DNA of 64,000 nucleotides from Saprospiraceae bacterium. Its GTDB lineage: Bacteria > Bacteroidota > Bacteroidia > Chitinophagales > Saprospiraceae. This document shows positions 1-9,222 of this stretch, one piece after another; position 1 is the stretch's first letter; each line of letters opens with the position of its first letter. Where the stretch lies: contig JALHOZ010000004.1 in NCBI GenBank assembly GCA_022842725.1, positions 62,001 to 126,000 on the forward strand, written 5' to 3'. The notes under the pieces are model-generated. The model worked only from the letters and a program-made list of their open reading frames with translations. It ran no database searches and was not told the DNA's origin. The translations under genes were made by a program, and so were the position numbers.

Positions 1-2491
1 TGGTGCCCATGTTTGTTAAACCGATGCCACATACCTTATAAACACCAGGTCCGGGATACCTTGCTGTCATCATGTTGCCGTTGGTTGTGAAATTCACGGA
101 CGGCATGATGGTCCATTCCAAACCGTCCTGACTACCTGACCAGGTATATTTATATTCTGTAGGCGAAAGTTTTTCAACCAATATATTCTCTTTTCCACAT
201 GCCAGATCTGCAGGCGGAATATAGGGCAGACAAATGATTTTACAGCAAACATCCCAGGCATGACAAACCGGGTCAAAGTGCCAGCAACAAATTTCGTATT
301 CACCGTGGGGTAAGTTTATATCTGAACCGCATGGGTATTCCGAAATGGTTGTTCCATTGGTGGGTTTCACTTTGATCAGACAAATGTCTTCCATCATCAA
401 AGAATTTTTGCCGACCATACCCCCGTCTTCACAGGTTACTCTGATTGTAGAAGAATTATTGGTCATACTGACTTCCTCTATAATCGGATACACACAATCA
501 TACTTTTTTATGATCGGGCAATATTTAAAACAACATTTTATAATCTGGTTATTCACCCGGTAATAAAAACATACTTCATAACATCCCGGGAACGGGAAAT
601 GACATGAAATGGTGCCATCTCCGTTTATCAGTGAAAGAGAGTCTGTGTACGTATAATTTTGGCCAATCGCGTCATATGGGAATTTAATCGAGTGGGAAAC
701 ATAAGTACCCTGGCTATTATTTTCAAAAATAATATCATTGCCGCTTTGGTTGGCCAATGGCCTGAAAAGATTACAATCACAATTGACCCAAAAAACGAAA
801 TCATCGGAAGCATTCAGGGAAGAGAGCTCCACGAATATATAATAGGTGACCCCTGCAGTGAGAAAAGCTGAGTTACGGGTAATGCCGTGATCTCCTGACC
901 AGGAACAATCCACCAAGGAACATTCCAACTGTGGCTCGCTTGTAGCGGTCACATCACAGCAATCCGAGATAAAGATGGCCGGGGATGGCCCGAAAGATGA
1001 TAAAGCATTAAACGTGTAGGTTTGAGACACGGTTGGCGTAAATGTATAGATTTGTTCCGCGTTTTCGTATCGTTGGAAATTGCCGCCAGGGCTGCATTGA
1101 TAAATGTTAACTTTGCTACTACCATTCTGAAACGAACCTGAATAATTTTGGTCACAAACGACAGATGTACTTCCCTGACACACGTTGGTTTCACATTCTA
1201 TCCAGATAAGAAAGTCATCGGGGGCATTCAGTTTTTTTTCAGCAAAGATATAATATGTAACCCCTGCCTCCAAAAATACAGATATTTCAGAATACAATGT
1301 ATTGGTCTCTGATTGTTGACAAAAAGTACAATTTTCCCCGATTATATAGTAAGGTACTTCTCCACCTGTGGACGTTGCCGAGCAACAATTTAAAATAAAT
1401 AAATCGGGATGTAAAAAGCTATTTTGATGTCTTGCCCTAATTTTATATTCTTTTGATTCGGTGGGTGTAAAAGTGTAAATCCTTTCATTTTGATTATAAA
1501 ATGTATTGAGATTACAGTCATACTCGGAAATACCGGAAGGAGCCTGTTGATATGTTTCTTCATAAATAATACCGCATTCCAGTTCCGGGGCCAAGTCGCA
1601 AGGATTATTGCCACATGTCAAACGAATATCATAGTCGGCCGGAAACTGAGAATCTACAATTACTTGATAATCCAATAGATTGCCATTCGGATCGATATTA
1701 AAAGTTATGGATTGGGTGCCAAAACTTCCGCACTCAACCACAAAATGTGGTGTACAGAAATTTACTCCAAATTGAAGCCTGGCTCTTATAAAAAAATCTA
1801 CATTTCCGGTTACGGTAACCGTAACGGGTCCTGTCACACTTGGGTCAATACGCCACACTTCTTCTGCCCCTTGATATTCCACATCGGCACAAGGTGGGCT
1901 ATACGATTGTATACATCCAAAGCAGCCATTATCGTTAATAATTGTTACAAATCCTTGATAAGTGTCCCCACATGTTAAGGTTTCATCTCTTACAGAATGT
2001 GGCTCCTCGAGTTTGAAAAACATTTTAAATCCACCTCCCGTTGTATTTCCATTGCTTTTAAATGTAATAACCAAACAACCATCATCCGAATTTGTGTCAT
2101 AGGGACTAAATTGTGAAATATTGCTATTTTCATTACAAAATTTTTGAGGTAAATTTGGATTTTGACCTGTGATTTCAAGAAAGTCATTAGAGCAATCTGA
2201 ATCACCGCCAATAATATCTAAGTTTTCAATCCTTCCCCATAACCTTGACTTTGGGCATCCGGCAAAAGTTTCATGACAAATTGTAACCGTGAAGTCTTCA
2301 TTATTCCCGTAATTTCCACCTGGTCCACCGGAATCATATAAGTATAATCCCTCGGGTGGTACGGGAAGAGTTTGTCCGTTTACCTGATCAATATTGTAAG
2401 ATACCTGAGCCAAGGAAAGGTTAGAAATAAGAAGTAAGAAAAAGCCTACTAAACAGGTAGGCAATATCGATATGGTTTTTTTAGATTTCAT
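1..2491 (-). CDS. Secreted CUB-domain multidomain protein (3' end outside window)
   Basis: The reading frame starts at the ATG at 2489-2491 and stays open for 830 codons to the left edge, so the C-terminus is missing. Residues 1-28 form a Sec signal peptide (MKSKKT..., hydrophobic core, ending near LAQ). Residues about 30-150 look like a CUB domain: an early Cys pair, a GGDSDC segment, FLEITG, then FCNEN and a DDGCLVITFKS strand. After it come at least two copies of a module of about 130 residues that opens with a Cys-containing start (LECGIIY / VVCDQNY), has a YTFTP strand, a CC pair and ends with AGVTYYIF, resembling PPC-type secreted modules. A surface or extracellular adhesion role fits, and a T9SS sorting domain would be expected in the missing part, but neither is shown. 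Function is not assigned. Confidence 0.8.
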   Translation of the reverse strand, partial: MKSKKTISILPTCLVGFFLLLISNLSLAQVSYNIDQVNGQTLPVPPEGLYLYDSGGPGGNYGNNEDFTVTICHETFAGCPKSRLWGRIENLDIIGGDSDCSNDFLEITGQNPNLPQKFCNENSNISQFSPYDTNSDDGCLVITFKSNGNTTGGGFKMFFKLEEPHSVRDETLTCGDTYQGFVTIINDNGCFGCIQSYSPPCADVEYQGAEEVWRIDPSVTGPVTVTVTGNVDFFIRARLQFGVNFCTPHFVVECGSFGTQSITFNIDPNGNLLDYQVIVDSQFPADYDIRLTCGNNPCDLAPELECGIIYEETYQQAPSGISEYDCNLNTFYNQNERIYTFTPTESKEYKIRARHQNSFLHPDLFILNCCSATSTGGEVPYYIIGENCTFCQQSETNTLYSEISVFLEAGVTYYIFAEKKLNAPDDFLIWIECETNVCQGSTSVVCDQNYSGSFQNGSSKVNIYQCSPGGNFQRYENAEQIYTFTPTVSQTYTFNALSSFGPSPAIFISDCCDVTATSEPQLECSLVDCSWSGDHGITRNSAFLTAGVTYYIFVELSSLNASDDFVFWVNCDCNLFRPLANQSGNDIIFENNSQGTYVSHSIKFPYDAIGQNYTYTDSLSLINGDGTISCHFPFPGCYEVCFYYRVNNQIIKCCFKYCPIIKKYDCVYPIIEEVSMTNNSSTIRVTCEDGGMVGKNSLMMEDICLIKVKPTNGTTISEYPCGSDINLPHGEYEICCWHFDPVCHAWDVCCKIICLPYIPPADLACGKENILVEKLSPTEYKYTWSGSQDGLEWTIMPSVNFTTNGNMMTARYPGPGVYKVCGIGLTNMGT

Positions 2492-2570
2492 GACTGAAAA
2501 ATTATTTTATGTAAAAGTTTTTAAGTAAATTATAGAAATCAATAAAATAAAGTATTATTAACATGGCTAT

Positions 2571-2720
2571 TTAATACTTAAAATATTGATAATTATTTTG
2601 TAATGAAAGACTGTCAGCTTTGATTTCATAAGCGCTACCATAACCACTTTCACAGGAAACGTGTCTTAGAATGGTCAATACATCTAAAGCCAATATTACC
2701 GCTTTATGTAAGGGTAGCAT
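2571..2720 (-). CDS. Small lipoprotein-like ORF, paralogue of the next one (49 aa)
   Basis: This short frame encodes 49 residues. Its second half, SCESGYGSAYEIKADSL, aligns with SCKRGYGCPYEMKAKGL of the neighbouring small ORF at 2983-3144, sharing SC, GYG, YE and KA at the same spacing. The N-terminus is hydrophobic (AVILALDVLTIL) but its start and lipobox are poorer than in the neighbour, and the Cys in GYGC is replaced. It may be a decaying or diverged copy. No function can be named. Confidence 0.45.
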   Translation of the reverse strand: MLPLHKAVILALDVLTILRHVSCESGYGSAYEIKADSLSLQNNYQYFKY

Positions 2721-2982
2721 GTTGTTAAATTTTGTTTACAAATAACCAGCAATGGATTCTTTTATGGATGGCCGGAGTCTCTACCGTTAAGAAAGGAAAA
2801 TAAATAAGCCTGATCCATTAAAAACGGACAATGATAAAAGAATAATACCTCAGTCAAACTGATAAGCATTATTGTTACGGGTTATTAGGTTATAATAATG
2901 AAATTATCTGACTTTTATAACTAATCAAGGATAAAAGTATATTAAATGCTTTATATAGCAAAATAAAAATTCAGATATAATA

Positions 2983-3144
2983 TTAATTAATATTTACAAT
3001 ACTGACTATATGTACATTATGCTTTAACAACAGACCTTTAGCCTTCATTTCGTACGGACATCCGTAGCCCCTTTTACAAGAGCATAAACCTATACAAAGG
3101 AGGCAGAGGAATACAAAAACCAATGATTTTGAAAAAGATTTCAT
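2983..3144 (-). CDS. Small lipoprotein (53 aa)
   Basis: This 53-residue frame starts at the ATG at 3142-3144. It has a classical lipoprotein signal: two Lys near the N-terminus, a hydrophobic core (LVFVFLCLLCIGL) and a lipobox LCSC with the modified Cys at residue 23. The mature part is only about 31 residues and carries the motif CKRGYGCPYEMKA shared with the ORF at 2571-2720. It lies alone between the CUB-domain gene and the CHAT gene, all on the same strand. Function is unknown; the family appears to be a small envelope-attached peptide. Confidence 0.6.
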   Translation of the reverse strand: MKSFSKSLVFVFLCLLCIGLCSCKRGYGCPYEMKAKGLLLKHNVHIVSIVNIN

Positions 3145-3306
3145 GAGTTGTATCAATTTGAGTGGTCAATAAATTCCCATATGGGATCTGAAAACATCTC
3201 ACATCATACGCATATAGAATGTTAAGAAGGAGAAGATACACTTAATACAACTAATCAAAAAAAGTAACCCTGGAAAAGAATTATTTTTTAAAAAAATTCA
3301 ACATTA

Positions 3307-5982
3307 TTATTCCAACAATCTGAAAGCTGCCCAAAGTGAAGGTGGAAATTGTCCTGACATAGACTTACGGGTTTTTTCAAAAGCCTGAGAAATTCCGGAT
3401 CCGGCATGTAGGTGCTCATAAAACCGACCTGCAAATTCAACAGCAGAAGCATCAGGAATATCCCACAAAGTATATAACACCTTCTCAGCACCCGCGGAAG
3501 CAAATGCATCACCTATACTAAATAATCCCTGACCTGAAATATACGGTCCGATACCTGAAGAACAAGCCGATAAATACACAAGATTAACATGCCTGGCATC
3601 CAGATTGGTGATTTCAAATGCTGAAACAAATCCTTCCGGTTGGTTGGCTAAGGCCAAAAATGCAACGTTACCGGTTTCAAGGTACCAATAATTTTTGAAC
3701 GCTTCTTTTGCCTGATTTTTATATATTACCCCATGGGTTGAAATATGAACTGCCTTATAAGATGTATCTTGTATCGCTTGCAGTAAAGAATTTTTTGTAG
3801 CATCACAACCGGTAATCACTTTGACGGAAGGACCGATTTCTTCTCTTATTTTGTCAACTTCCACCAATGAACCAGGTAAATAAGCTAACGTGTCATTGTT
3901 CCCCCTGAACGCCAATATTTCGGGTTTTTCTGTCCCCGACAAACAATTATACCGGATACCACCCATAGCAAAAACAGTTCCATTCAGGTTTTGATCTCTT
4001 TTGCTTTTTTGCATTTCCTCATAAAAAGACTTTGAACTATTATAATACCGAAATCTATGTTTTTCCATCAAACTATTTTTCCTCGTTCCATCAGGAGACA
4101 GTACTTCCAGGGGAATTTGATGTACTATTCCATCTCCGACTACCAATACCTCGTTTTTACCATCTAATTTCGCGGAAAGGGAAGTAAAAAAATAGTCGTA
4201 CCAGTTTTTATTTTCTAACTTATTATTGGTAAAATTAGTATTAGAATGTATATTCAATTTTAATTCCGGCAATAACATGCATTTTATTTCGTTTTCATCA
4301 ATACAAACAGCATACAAATCTGATTTTTGTTTAAGCTTATCATTGACCTCAAAAAATTCGATAAATAATTGATCAGGTGCCAAAACGGACTGAATTGTCT
4401 CCACTGTAATATTGGGGATTTCAAACTTCAGATCCTGAATGAGACCGGATTGAATCAACTTTTCCAGGATTCTGATAGAATCCATGACTTCCGTTCTCAA
4501 TTTCGTGTCCTTGATGTCACTTTTCTGAATCACAGAAAAACGGGAAGACAATTCCTGAAGTCTGCTCCGGTGATGATGGATTAAATCATCATTGGCATAA
4601 CCCGACATTATTTCACTTCGTTTTTCAAGAAAAACGGGATTAAGTTTTTTTATATTGGTATTTAATGTATAAACTTTTTGAATGATCCTTTTATCTTCTA
4701 TATCTGATAAACGTTTAAGAACATTCCATGCTGTCATTTGCATAGGAGATAAAATACTGTATTGTAAATGCGGATCTTCATTAAAGACATTATAAATATT
4801 GGCCAGAAAAGCATATTCCATTTCATCCAAAATTTCAGAAATTACTACCAAATCCTGACTTTTAACCGCCAAATCAAGTCGGGCATTCAGCAAACTTAAC
4901 CTGTACAAATGAATACCTTCAAGATTGTAAACTTCAAATGTTTTTGACAATTGTTTTGCAATCAACTCCGCATCAACATGTTTGCCCATTTCAGAATAAA
5001 GTAAAATCAATCGTAGCTTGGAATCATAACTGTCATCCCGGATTTTAGACAATAAACCTGACTGCAATATGGAGTCAGCTTTTTGATATTGCTTTTTTTT
5101 CATAGCTAAAGTAAATAAATGTTCCTGTAGGTCACATTCGTCTTTTTCCGGAAAATTTTGTTCCTTACAATAATTTTTAATTCTTTCAAGGGAATTTAAT
5201 AATTTTACTTCATCATTCAACATAGAATAGGCATCTGCAATATAATTAAGATTACGGATAAATAAAGATTTGTCCTGTATACCATACCTGGTCACCATTT
5301 CATCATTCAGCAAAGATTGCCTCAAAGCTTCGTCCGGCAGGTTCATCATCATAAAATATAAAGAGTAGTTTAATCTTAACACGAATAAATAATGAAAAAA
5401 ATTTTCTTCCTTATCTTTAGCAAATTGGATACCTTCTTCCAGTGATGCTTTCATTTTACTGTACTCATTTATTCTCAAATGGTAAACTGCCTTTCGATTG
5501 ATTACTTCCAAAAAAGTACTATCTTGATTTTTTTCTTTACTGGACATAATCAGATATTCCATCTCAGAAAATAATTGTTTCCGTTTTGCAGGCCAACCGG
5601 TAAAATTGAATCCCAAGTAAGGGGTGTAAAACTTTTTTATATAGTCAAGTCGGGTAGTCTCACAAACAGACATCATTTCTGTTTTCATTTTTTCATAAAA
5701 TGCTGTAATTTCCGTTTGGATACTGTCTGCTTTGGCTGCCTTGTTACTTCTTTTATATTCAACCATTTTTTGAGCAGAAGGACGGACATAACTATTGTAT
5801 AGAAATATGAAACTATCTAATTTTACCTTGCAACTATCCGACATAATATGTTTTAAAATCTCAGCAGATTCATATTTATTTAAACCAGTATGTATTGATA
5901 TCGTCTCCCTTTTATCAGGAATCCCCCACATAACCATATGATGAGCCAACAACAAAAATAACGAAAACAAACTTTTTCCCAT
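3307..5982 (-). CDS. CHAT-domain (caspase-like) protein with TPR-like helical region
   Basis: The 891-residue protein has a signal peptide (residues 1-20), a long helical middle of about 400 residues with TPR-like character, and a C-terminal CHAT domain from about residue 580. The catalytic dyad of the caspase-like CHAT family is visible: His750 in HISTHG and Cys807 in LSACSSG, followed by the typical GAEKVLYTLWDIPD segment. CHAT proteases belong to peptidase clan CD and cleave partner proteins in several bacterial signalling and defence systems. Export across the inner membrane is predicted, so action would be periplasmic, which is less usual than the cytosolic CHAT proteins of defence systems. 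It lies downstream of the papain-like gene on the same strand, separated by 98 bp that include a terminator hairpin. The substrate is unknown. Confidence 0.85.
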   Translation of the reverse strand: MGKSLFSLFLLLAHHMVMWGIPDKRETISIHTGLNKYESAEILKHIMSDSCKVKLDSFIFLYNSYVRPSAQKMVEYKRSNKAAKADSIQTEITAFYEKMKTEMMSVCETTRLDYIKKFYTPYLGFNFTGWPAKRKQLFSEMEYLIMSSKEKNQDSTFLEVINRKAVYHLRINEYSKMKASLEEGIQFAKDKEENFFHYLFVLRLNYSLYFMMMNLPDEALRQSLLNDEMVTRYGIQDKSLFIRNLNYIADAYSMLNDEVKLLNSLERIKNYCKEQNFPEKDECDLQEHLFTLAMKKKQYQKADSILQSGLLSKIRDDSYDSKLRLILLYSEMGKHVDAELIAKQLSKTFEVYNLEGIHLYRLSLLNARLDLAVKSQDLVVISEILDEMEYAFLANIYNVFNEDPHLQYSILSPMQMTAWNVLKRLSDIEDKRIIQKVYTLNTNIKKLNPVFLEKRSEIMSGYANDDLIHHHRSRLQELSSRFSVIQKSDIKDTKLRTEVMDSIRILEKLIQSGLIQDLKFEIPNITVETIQSVLAPDQLFIEFFEVNDKLKQKSDLYAVCIDENEIKCMLLPELKLNIHSNTNFTNNKLENKNWYDYFFTSLSAKLDGKNEVLVVGDGIVHQIPLEVLSPDGTRKNSLMEKHRFRYYNSSKSFYEEMQKSKRDQNLNGTVFAMGGIRYNCLSGTEKPEILAFRGNNDTLAYLPGSLVEVDKIREEIGPSVKVITGCDATKNSLLQAIQDTSYKAVHISTHGVIYKNQAKEAFKNYWYLETGNVAFLALANQPEGFVSAFEITNLDARHVNLVYLSACSSGIGPYISGQGLFSIGDAFASAGAEKVLYTLWDIPDASAVEFAGRFYEHLHAGSGISQAFEKTRKSMSGQFPPSLWAAFRLLE

Positions 5983-6028
5983 GACTTTATATCAGATTAA
6001 AATTAGAACCCTAAAATTAAATAAAAAT

Positions 6029-6060
6029 ATTGAAGCCGGAATATTATAACCGGCCTCAAT
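6029..6060 (-). terminator. Hairpin after the papain-like gene
   Basis: An 11-bp stem with one mismatch (ATTGAaGCCGG / CCGGCcTCAAT) and a 10-nt loop lies 20 bp past the stop of the papain-like gene. On the minus strand it is followed by a T-rich tail, which suits an intrinsic terminator and would make the CHAT gene a separate or read-through unit. Confidence 0.6.
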
Positions 6061-6080
6061 ATAAAATTAACATTTTGATT

Positions 6081-7247
6081 TTACTCCAAAACAAGTTTTA
6101 AGTCATAATTAGTGTTTACATCGATGATTTTATAACTTTTACCCTGTGCAGGAGCAAAATTATCCCACTTGCAATTCTGATTTTGTCCCTGGAATATACA
6201 TTCCCAAATCTCCAATTGATTAGGTGTAAATTTAGCCGGAATGGAGACGGTTTGTCCTTTTTTAATCAGGTAAGATATATTATTCATTTTTATGGTAATC
6301 TCATTTACTTTGGATGCATGTCTTACCTTTATATTCTCAGGAAAAAACGGGTTCATCACATATAATTCACGGGCTATAGTCGGAAACAAATTATAGGTTA
6401 CATAAAAGAACCCATTATCATGATTCCACGTCCCCCAGGAATTTTGCACGATAAAATGTTTCTTTACATCATCATATCCTACAATGGTAACAGCATGTCC
6501 GTAATATTTTGTGTCCTGCTTGTAAGATTTATAGATGTAAGGTGCTTTCAGGGTTTCTTTATCAAAATTGGTATTAGCATCAAAGGCCATGATGACAGGA
6601 TATCCCTTTTTAAGTAACTCTTTAATGGAAGTAACATTTTTTGCCACCGTGTTCCATGACTTGATTTTCCCTATAACTCCTTGTGATATCTGTGTAGCAT
6701 TTGGCTTGACATTACAGCCATTCGCATCAGTATATGGCATCTGTGACCATGAACATACCCCTTTGTCCCTAATAAAGTTTAATACATCAGAAAGGTAAGC
6801 TCCACGCCCGCAATCTCCTGCAATTTTTGAAGAATTGTACACATATTCAGGACTTCTGATAGCTTGGGAATTTGTATATGGCAAAGATCTGAAAGCTGAA
6901 GTATAATAACTTGAAACCGTATAGGAAGTAGCAAAAGCAGTACAACTTCCTTCTGAACCCTGGCTCACAACAGGAGGGGTGTAAATTTTAACATATTGAG
7001 ATCTGCTTTCTACATCATTCTCACCGGATATGTTCTGCAAACTTTGTAAATCAACCTCAGGTAATGTTTGATATTCAGCCTCATCCATAAAAATCAATCC
7101 ACCTACATGTCTTGTATTATCAGATTGTACATCGTCGGCCTGCTCCTGTTGATCATCAAAACCAATAGTGGAATCTTTTTCACATGAAAATATAAATATA
7201 CTTGTTAATACTAAAAAAATCGGTAAAAATAATTTAAACTTGTTCAT
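6081..7247 (-). CDS. Papain-family (C1A) cysteine peptidase lipoprotein
   Basis: I chose the ATG at 7245-7247 because it puts a lipoprotein signal at the N-terminus (MNKFK, hydrophobic core, IFSC with Cys22); an in-frame start 28 codons upstream would bury it. The 388-residue protein is a C1A peptidase: Gln96 (SQGSEGSC) of the oxyanion hole, catalytic Cys102, His251 (YYGHAV) and Asn269 (VQNSWG). About 60 residues before the catalytic Cys may act as a linker or short propeptide, and about 85 residues after the catalytic core form an extra strand-rich tail. It should be anchored in the envelope. It is divergent from the ECF sigma gene and upstream of a CHAT peptidase, which suggests that both peptidases belong to one stress or signalling response. 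Substrates are unknown. Confidence 0.88.
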   Translation of the reverse strand: MNKFKLFLPIFLVLTSIFIFSCEKDSTIGFDDQQEQADDVQSDNTRHVGGLIFMDEAEYQTLPEVDLQSLQNISGENDVESRSQYVKIYTPPVVSQGSEGSCTAFATSYTVSSYYTSAFRSLPYTNSQAIRSPEYVYNSSKIAGDCGRGAYLSDVLNFIRDKGVCSWSQMPYTDANGCNVKPNATQISQGVIGKIKSWNTVAKNVTSIKELLKKGYPVIMAFDANTNFDKETLKAPYIYKSYKQDTKYYGHAVTIVGYDDVKKHFIVQNSWGTWNHDNGFFYVTYNLFPTIARELYVMNPFFPENIKVRHASKVNEITIKMNNISYLIKKGQTVSIPAKFTPNQLEIWECIFQGQNQNCKWDNFAPAQGKSYKIIDVNTNYDLKLVLE

Positions 7248-7456
7248 TGTCTTTAATTTTAAGATGGTGCCTACTCTGTCAGTTTTCAGCTTTCCTGCCG
7301 TACTCTTTAATGGATTTTCCGGTTTCCCCAAAAATCAACATTTGTGATTTCTGCTATTTATACTTCAATCTTAAAAAGGTAACCCAAAAATTTTAACTTA
7401 ATTTGTATCAAATGGTAACTTTGAAAAATTTTTTTAGATAGTTTTCAGAAATTATA

Positions 7457-7464
7457 TAGCTTTG
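7457..7464 (+). promoter_or_regulatory. Bacteroidota -7 element of the sigma-factor gene
   Basis: The sequence TAGCTTTG matches the Bacteroidota -7 consensus TAnnTTTG exactly. A partial -33 box (TTTA) lies 20 bp upstream. Transcription would start near 7471, which supports the ATG at 7486 over the TTG at 7462 as the start of translation. Confidence 0.5.
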
Positions 7465-7485
7465 CTTTCAGATAAACACCATTTT

Positions 7486-8043
7486 ATGGATATTGATTGG
7501 GTCTGGAAACTTCAAAATGACGAAAACAAGGCGCTAACAGAAATATATAGATTATTCCGGAGTGAATGTATTGACTGGCTAAGGAATAATTATGGCGTTG
7601 ACCAGGATGATTCTATTGAAGTATTTCAAAATTCCGTTATCGTACTGTATGATAATGTAGTAAGCGGTAAACTGGTACAGTTAAGTTCTAATATTAAAAC
7701 TTACTTATTTGGTATTGCCAAAAATCAGGCATTAAACCTCCAAAAGTACAATAAGCGAATAGCAACCAATGAAATTAAAGATGGTATTGAATATTACGTT
7801 CTTGAAGAAAATGAACATATGATAAAAGAAAAAGAACTTCAACAGGCCAACACCGCCATCGAAATATTAGGTGATCCCTGTAAGTCATTGCTGCAGTTAT
7901 ACTATTACAAAGGTATGAATATGGAAGATATTTCAGAGTTACTCGGTTATAAAAATGCAGATACTACAAAAAATCAAAAATATAAGTGTTTGAAAAGGTT
8001 ACAAAAGATATATTTTGAATATAAAGGTAGTATAACAGGATAA
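7486..8043 (+). CDS. ECF-type RNA polymerase sigma factor
   Basis: The 185-residue protein has the size and order of an ECF sigma factor. Residues about 10-85 form region 2, including the IKTYLFGIAKNQALN segment that matches region 2.4. Residues about 120-175 form region 4, with the helix-turn-helix MNMEDISELLGYKNADTTK. The start at 7486 is preferred over an in-frame TTG at 7462 that overlaps the -7 promoter box. The stop is followed after 9 bp by the anti-sigma gene, so the two are co-transcribed. ECF factors redirect RNA polymerase to a small regulon and are held inactive by a membrane partner. The divergent papain-like and CHAT genes are the obvious candidate targets, by position only. Confidence 0.88.
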   Translation: MDIDWVWKLQNDENKALTEIYRLFRSECIDWLRNNYGVDQDDSIEVFQNSVIVLYDNVVSGKLVQLSSNIKTYLFGIAKNQALNLQKYNKRIATNEIKDGIEYYVLEENEHMIKEKELQQANTAIEILGDPCKSLLQLYYYKGMNMEDISELLGYKNADTTKNQKYKCLKRLQKIYFEYKGSITG

Positions 8044-8052
8044 AAAAATATT

Positions 8053-8946
8053 ATGGACAATAATTTTAATCTTTTAGAAAAGTACATTCTCAACCAATTG
8101 GATGAGGAAAATAGAGATATCGTAGAAAAAAGAATAGAAAATGACCCTTTGTTTGCCGAGGAATATAAAAATATCAAGGTTCTATTAAGTGGAATCAAAT
8201 ACAACCAGTTGATAAATAAAAAAAATGTTCTTAAGGACGTTGAAAGTCAAATTCAATCAGATCGGGGAAATGGAAATATCTTTCACTTATTTTCATTTGG
8301 AAAAATACTCCTGGCTGCCTGCCTTGGCACCATACTTTTTTGGGTTGGCTACCGTTTAACAGACTCAGGCAATAATTCAACTCATCAAAGCGAATATGTT
8401 GAAAGCACAGAAACAAAAAAAGATCTGATTCCTCCATCCACCACAATTAAAGACAGCACCGAAAATCAAAATACGAAAAAAGATAAAACAGAAATTATAG
8501 AAAAAGGGCAAAAAACTATCATTGGAGAATTGGTTCAGTCATATAAAAAAACTGCCTTTGCAACTTTAATTTTAAGATCACATCAATCAGATTCCATGGA
8601 CTTAAAATATAATTCGGCTGTAACTTTGTACAATAAAAAACAATATAGAGAAGTCATTTCATCATTTAAAAATACAGACGACCAACGAATAACATATATC
8701 TTAGCCCACGCACTATTGAATAAGTCACAATATGATGCGGCAACAAAACTTTTTAAAGAATTATCAGAGGATGAATATTTTGAATATCAAAAAGATGCTC
8801 AATGGTATCTTTTTTTATCATTACTGGCTAATTATCCTGAGAATGAAAAGGAAGCTAAATCTGTTGCTGACAAAATCAGGCAAGATAAAGATTCTACTCA
8901 TAAAGAAGATTTAAATAAAATAATCAAGTCCTTGGGATGGCAATAA
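8053..8946 (+). CDS. Membrane anti-sigma factor with C-terminal TPR region
   Basis: This 297-residue protein starts 9 bp after the sigma gene. Residues 1-45 (LLEKYILNQLDEENRDIVEK..., then DPLFAEEY) match the helical start typical of Bacteroidota anti-sigma factors, without a zinc motif. A single transmembrane helix spans about residues 82-102, followed by a charged, low-complexity linker. Residues about 185-290 carry TPR-like helices (YNSAVTLYNKKQYREVI, LLNKSQYDAATKLFKEL). The topology places the sigma-binding part in the cytosol and the TPR part in the periplasm, where it could sense a partner such as the exported CHAT or papain-like proteins. That sensing role is inferred. Confidence 0.75.
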   Translation: MDNNFNLLEKYILNQLDEENRDIVEKRIENDPLFAEEYKNIKVLLSGIKYNQLINKKNVLKDVESQIQSDRGNGNIFHLFSFGKILLAACLGTILFWVGYRLTDSGNNSTHQSEYVESTETKKDLIPPSTTIKDSTENQNTKKDKTEIIEKGQKTIIGELVQSYKKTAFATLILRSHQSDSMDLKYNSAVTLYNKKQYREVISSFKNTDDQRITYILAHALLNKSQYDAATKLFKELSEDEYFEYQKDAQWYLFLSLLANYPENEKEAKSVADKIRQDKDSTHKEDLNKIIKSLGWQ

Positions 8947-9163
8947 CTTATGACTAAACTTCACACTTTACCACTTCTGCCAAAAAGTGGTTGTAGTTTA
9001 TACAGGTACCTTATTTCTAAATATTAACAGGTTTTCAAAGGTATCAAATTCGTTGATAACTTAGCTATAAGTCTTCTGTATCTGAGCATTACAGTCGACT
9101 CAATTATGACATTTCTGAATACCTTAAAATTATTTGTTAAAGTGTTCATGAAGTAATTGATAT

Positions 9164-9200
9164 CAAAAAAAAAGAGGCCACAATGACTTGAGGCCTCTTT
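9164..9200 (-). terminator. Intrinsic terminator of rplY
   Basis: A perfect 9-bp stem AAAGAGGCC / GGCCTCTTT at 9171-9200 is followed on the minus strand by a run of T (A-run 9164-9170 on the plus strand), 22 bp after the rplY stop. This is a textbook rho-independent terminator. Confidence 0.85.
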
Positions 9201-9222
9201 AATATAAGATTCAAAAGAAAAA

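Larger units (their letters stand above)
2492..3306. other. Intergenic stretch with two tiny ORFs
   Basis: Apart from the two small lipoprotein-like ORFs, this AT-rich interval of about 0.8 kb shows no longer reading frame, no tRNA and no clear intrinsic terminator. Confidence 0.5.

Noticed and set aside
7462-7485. TTG start for the sigma factor
   Set aside because: The TTG is part of the -7 promoter box, so it would not be in the mRNA; the ATG at 7486 fits better.
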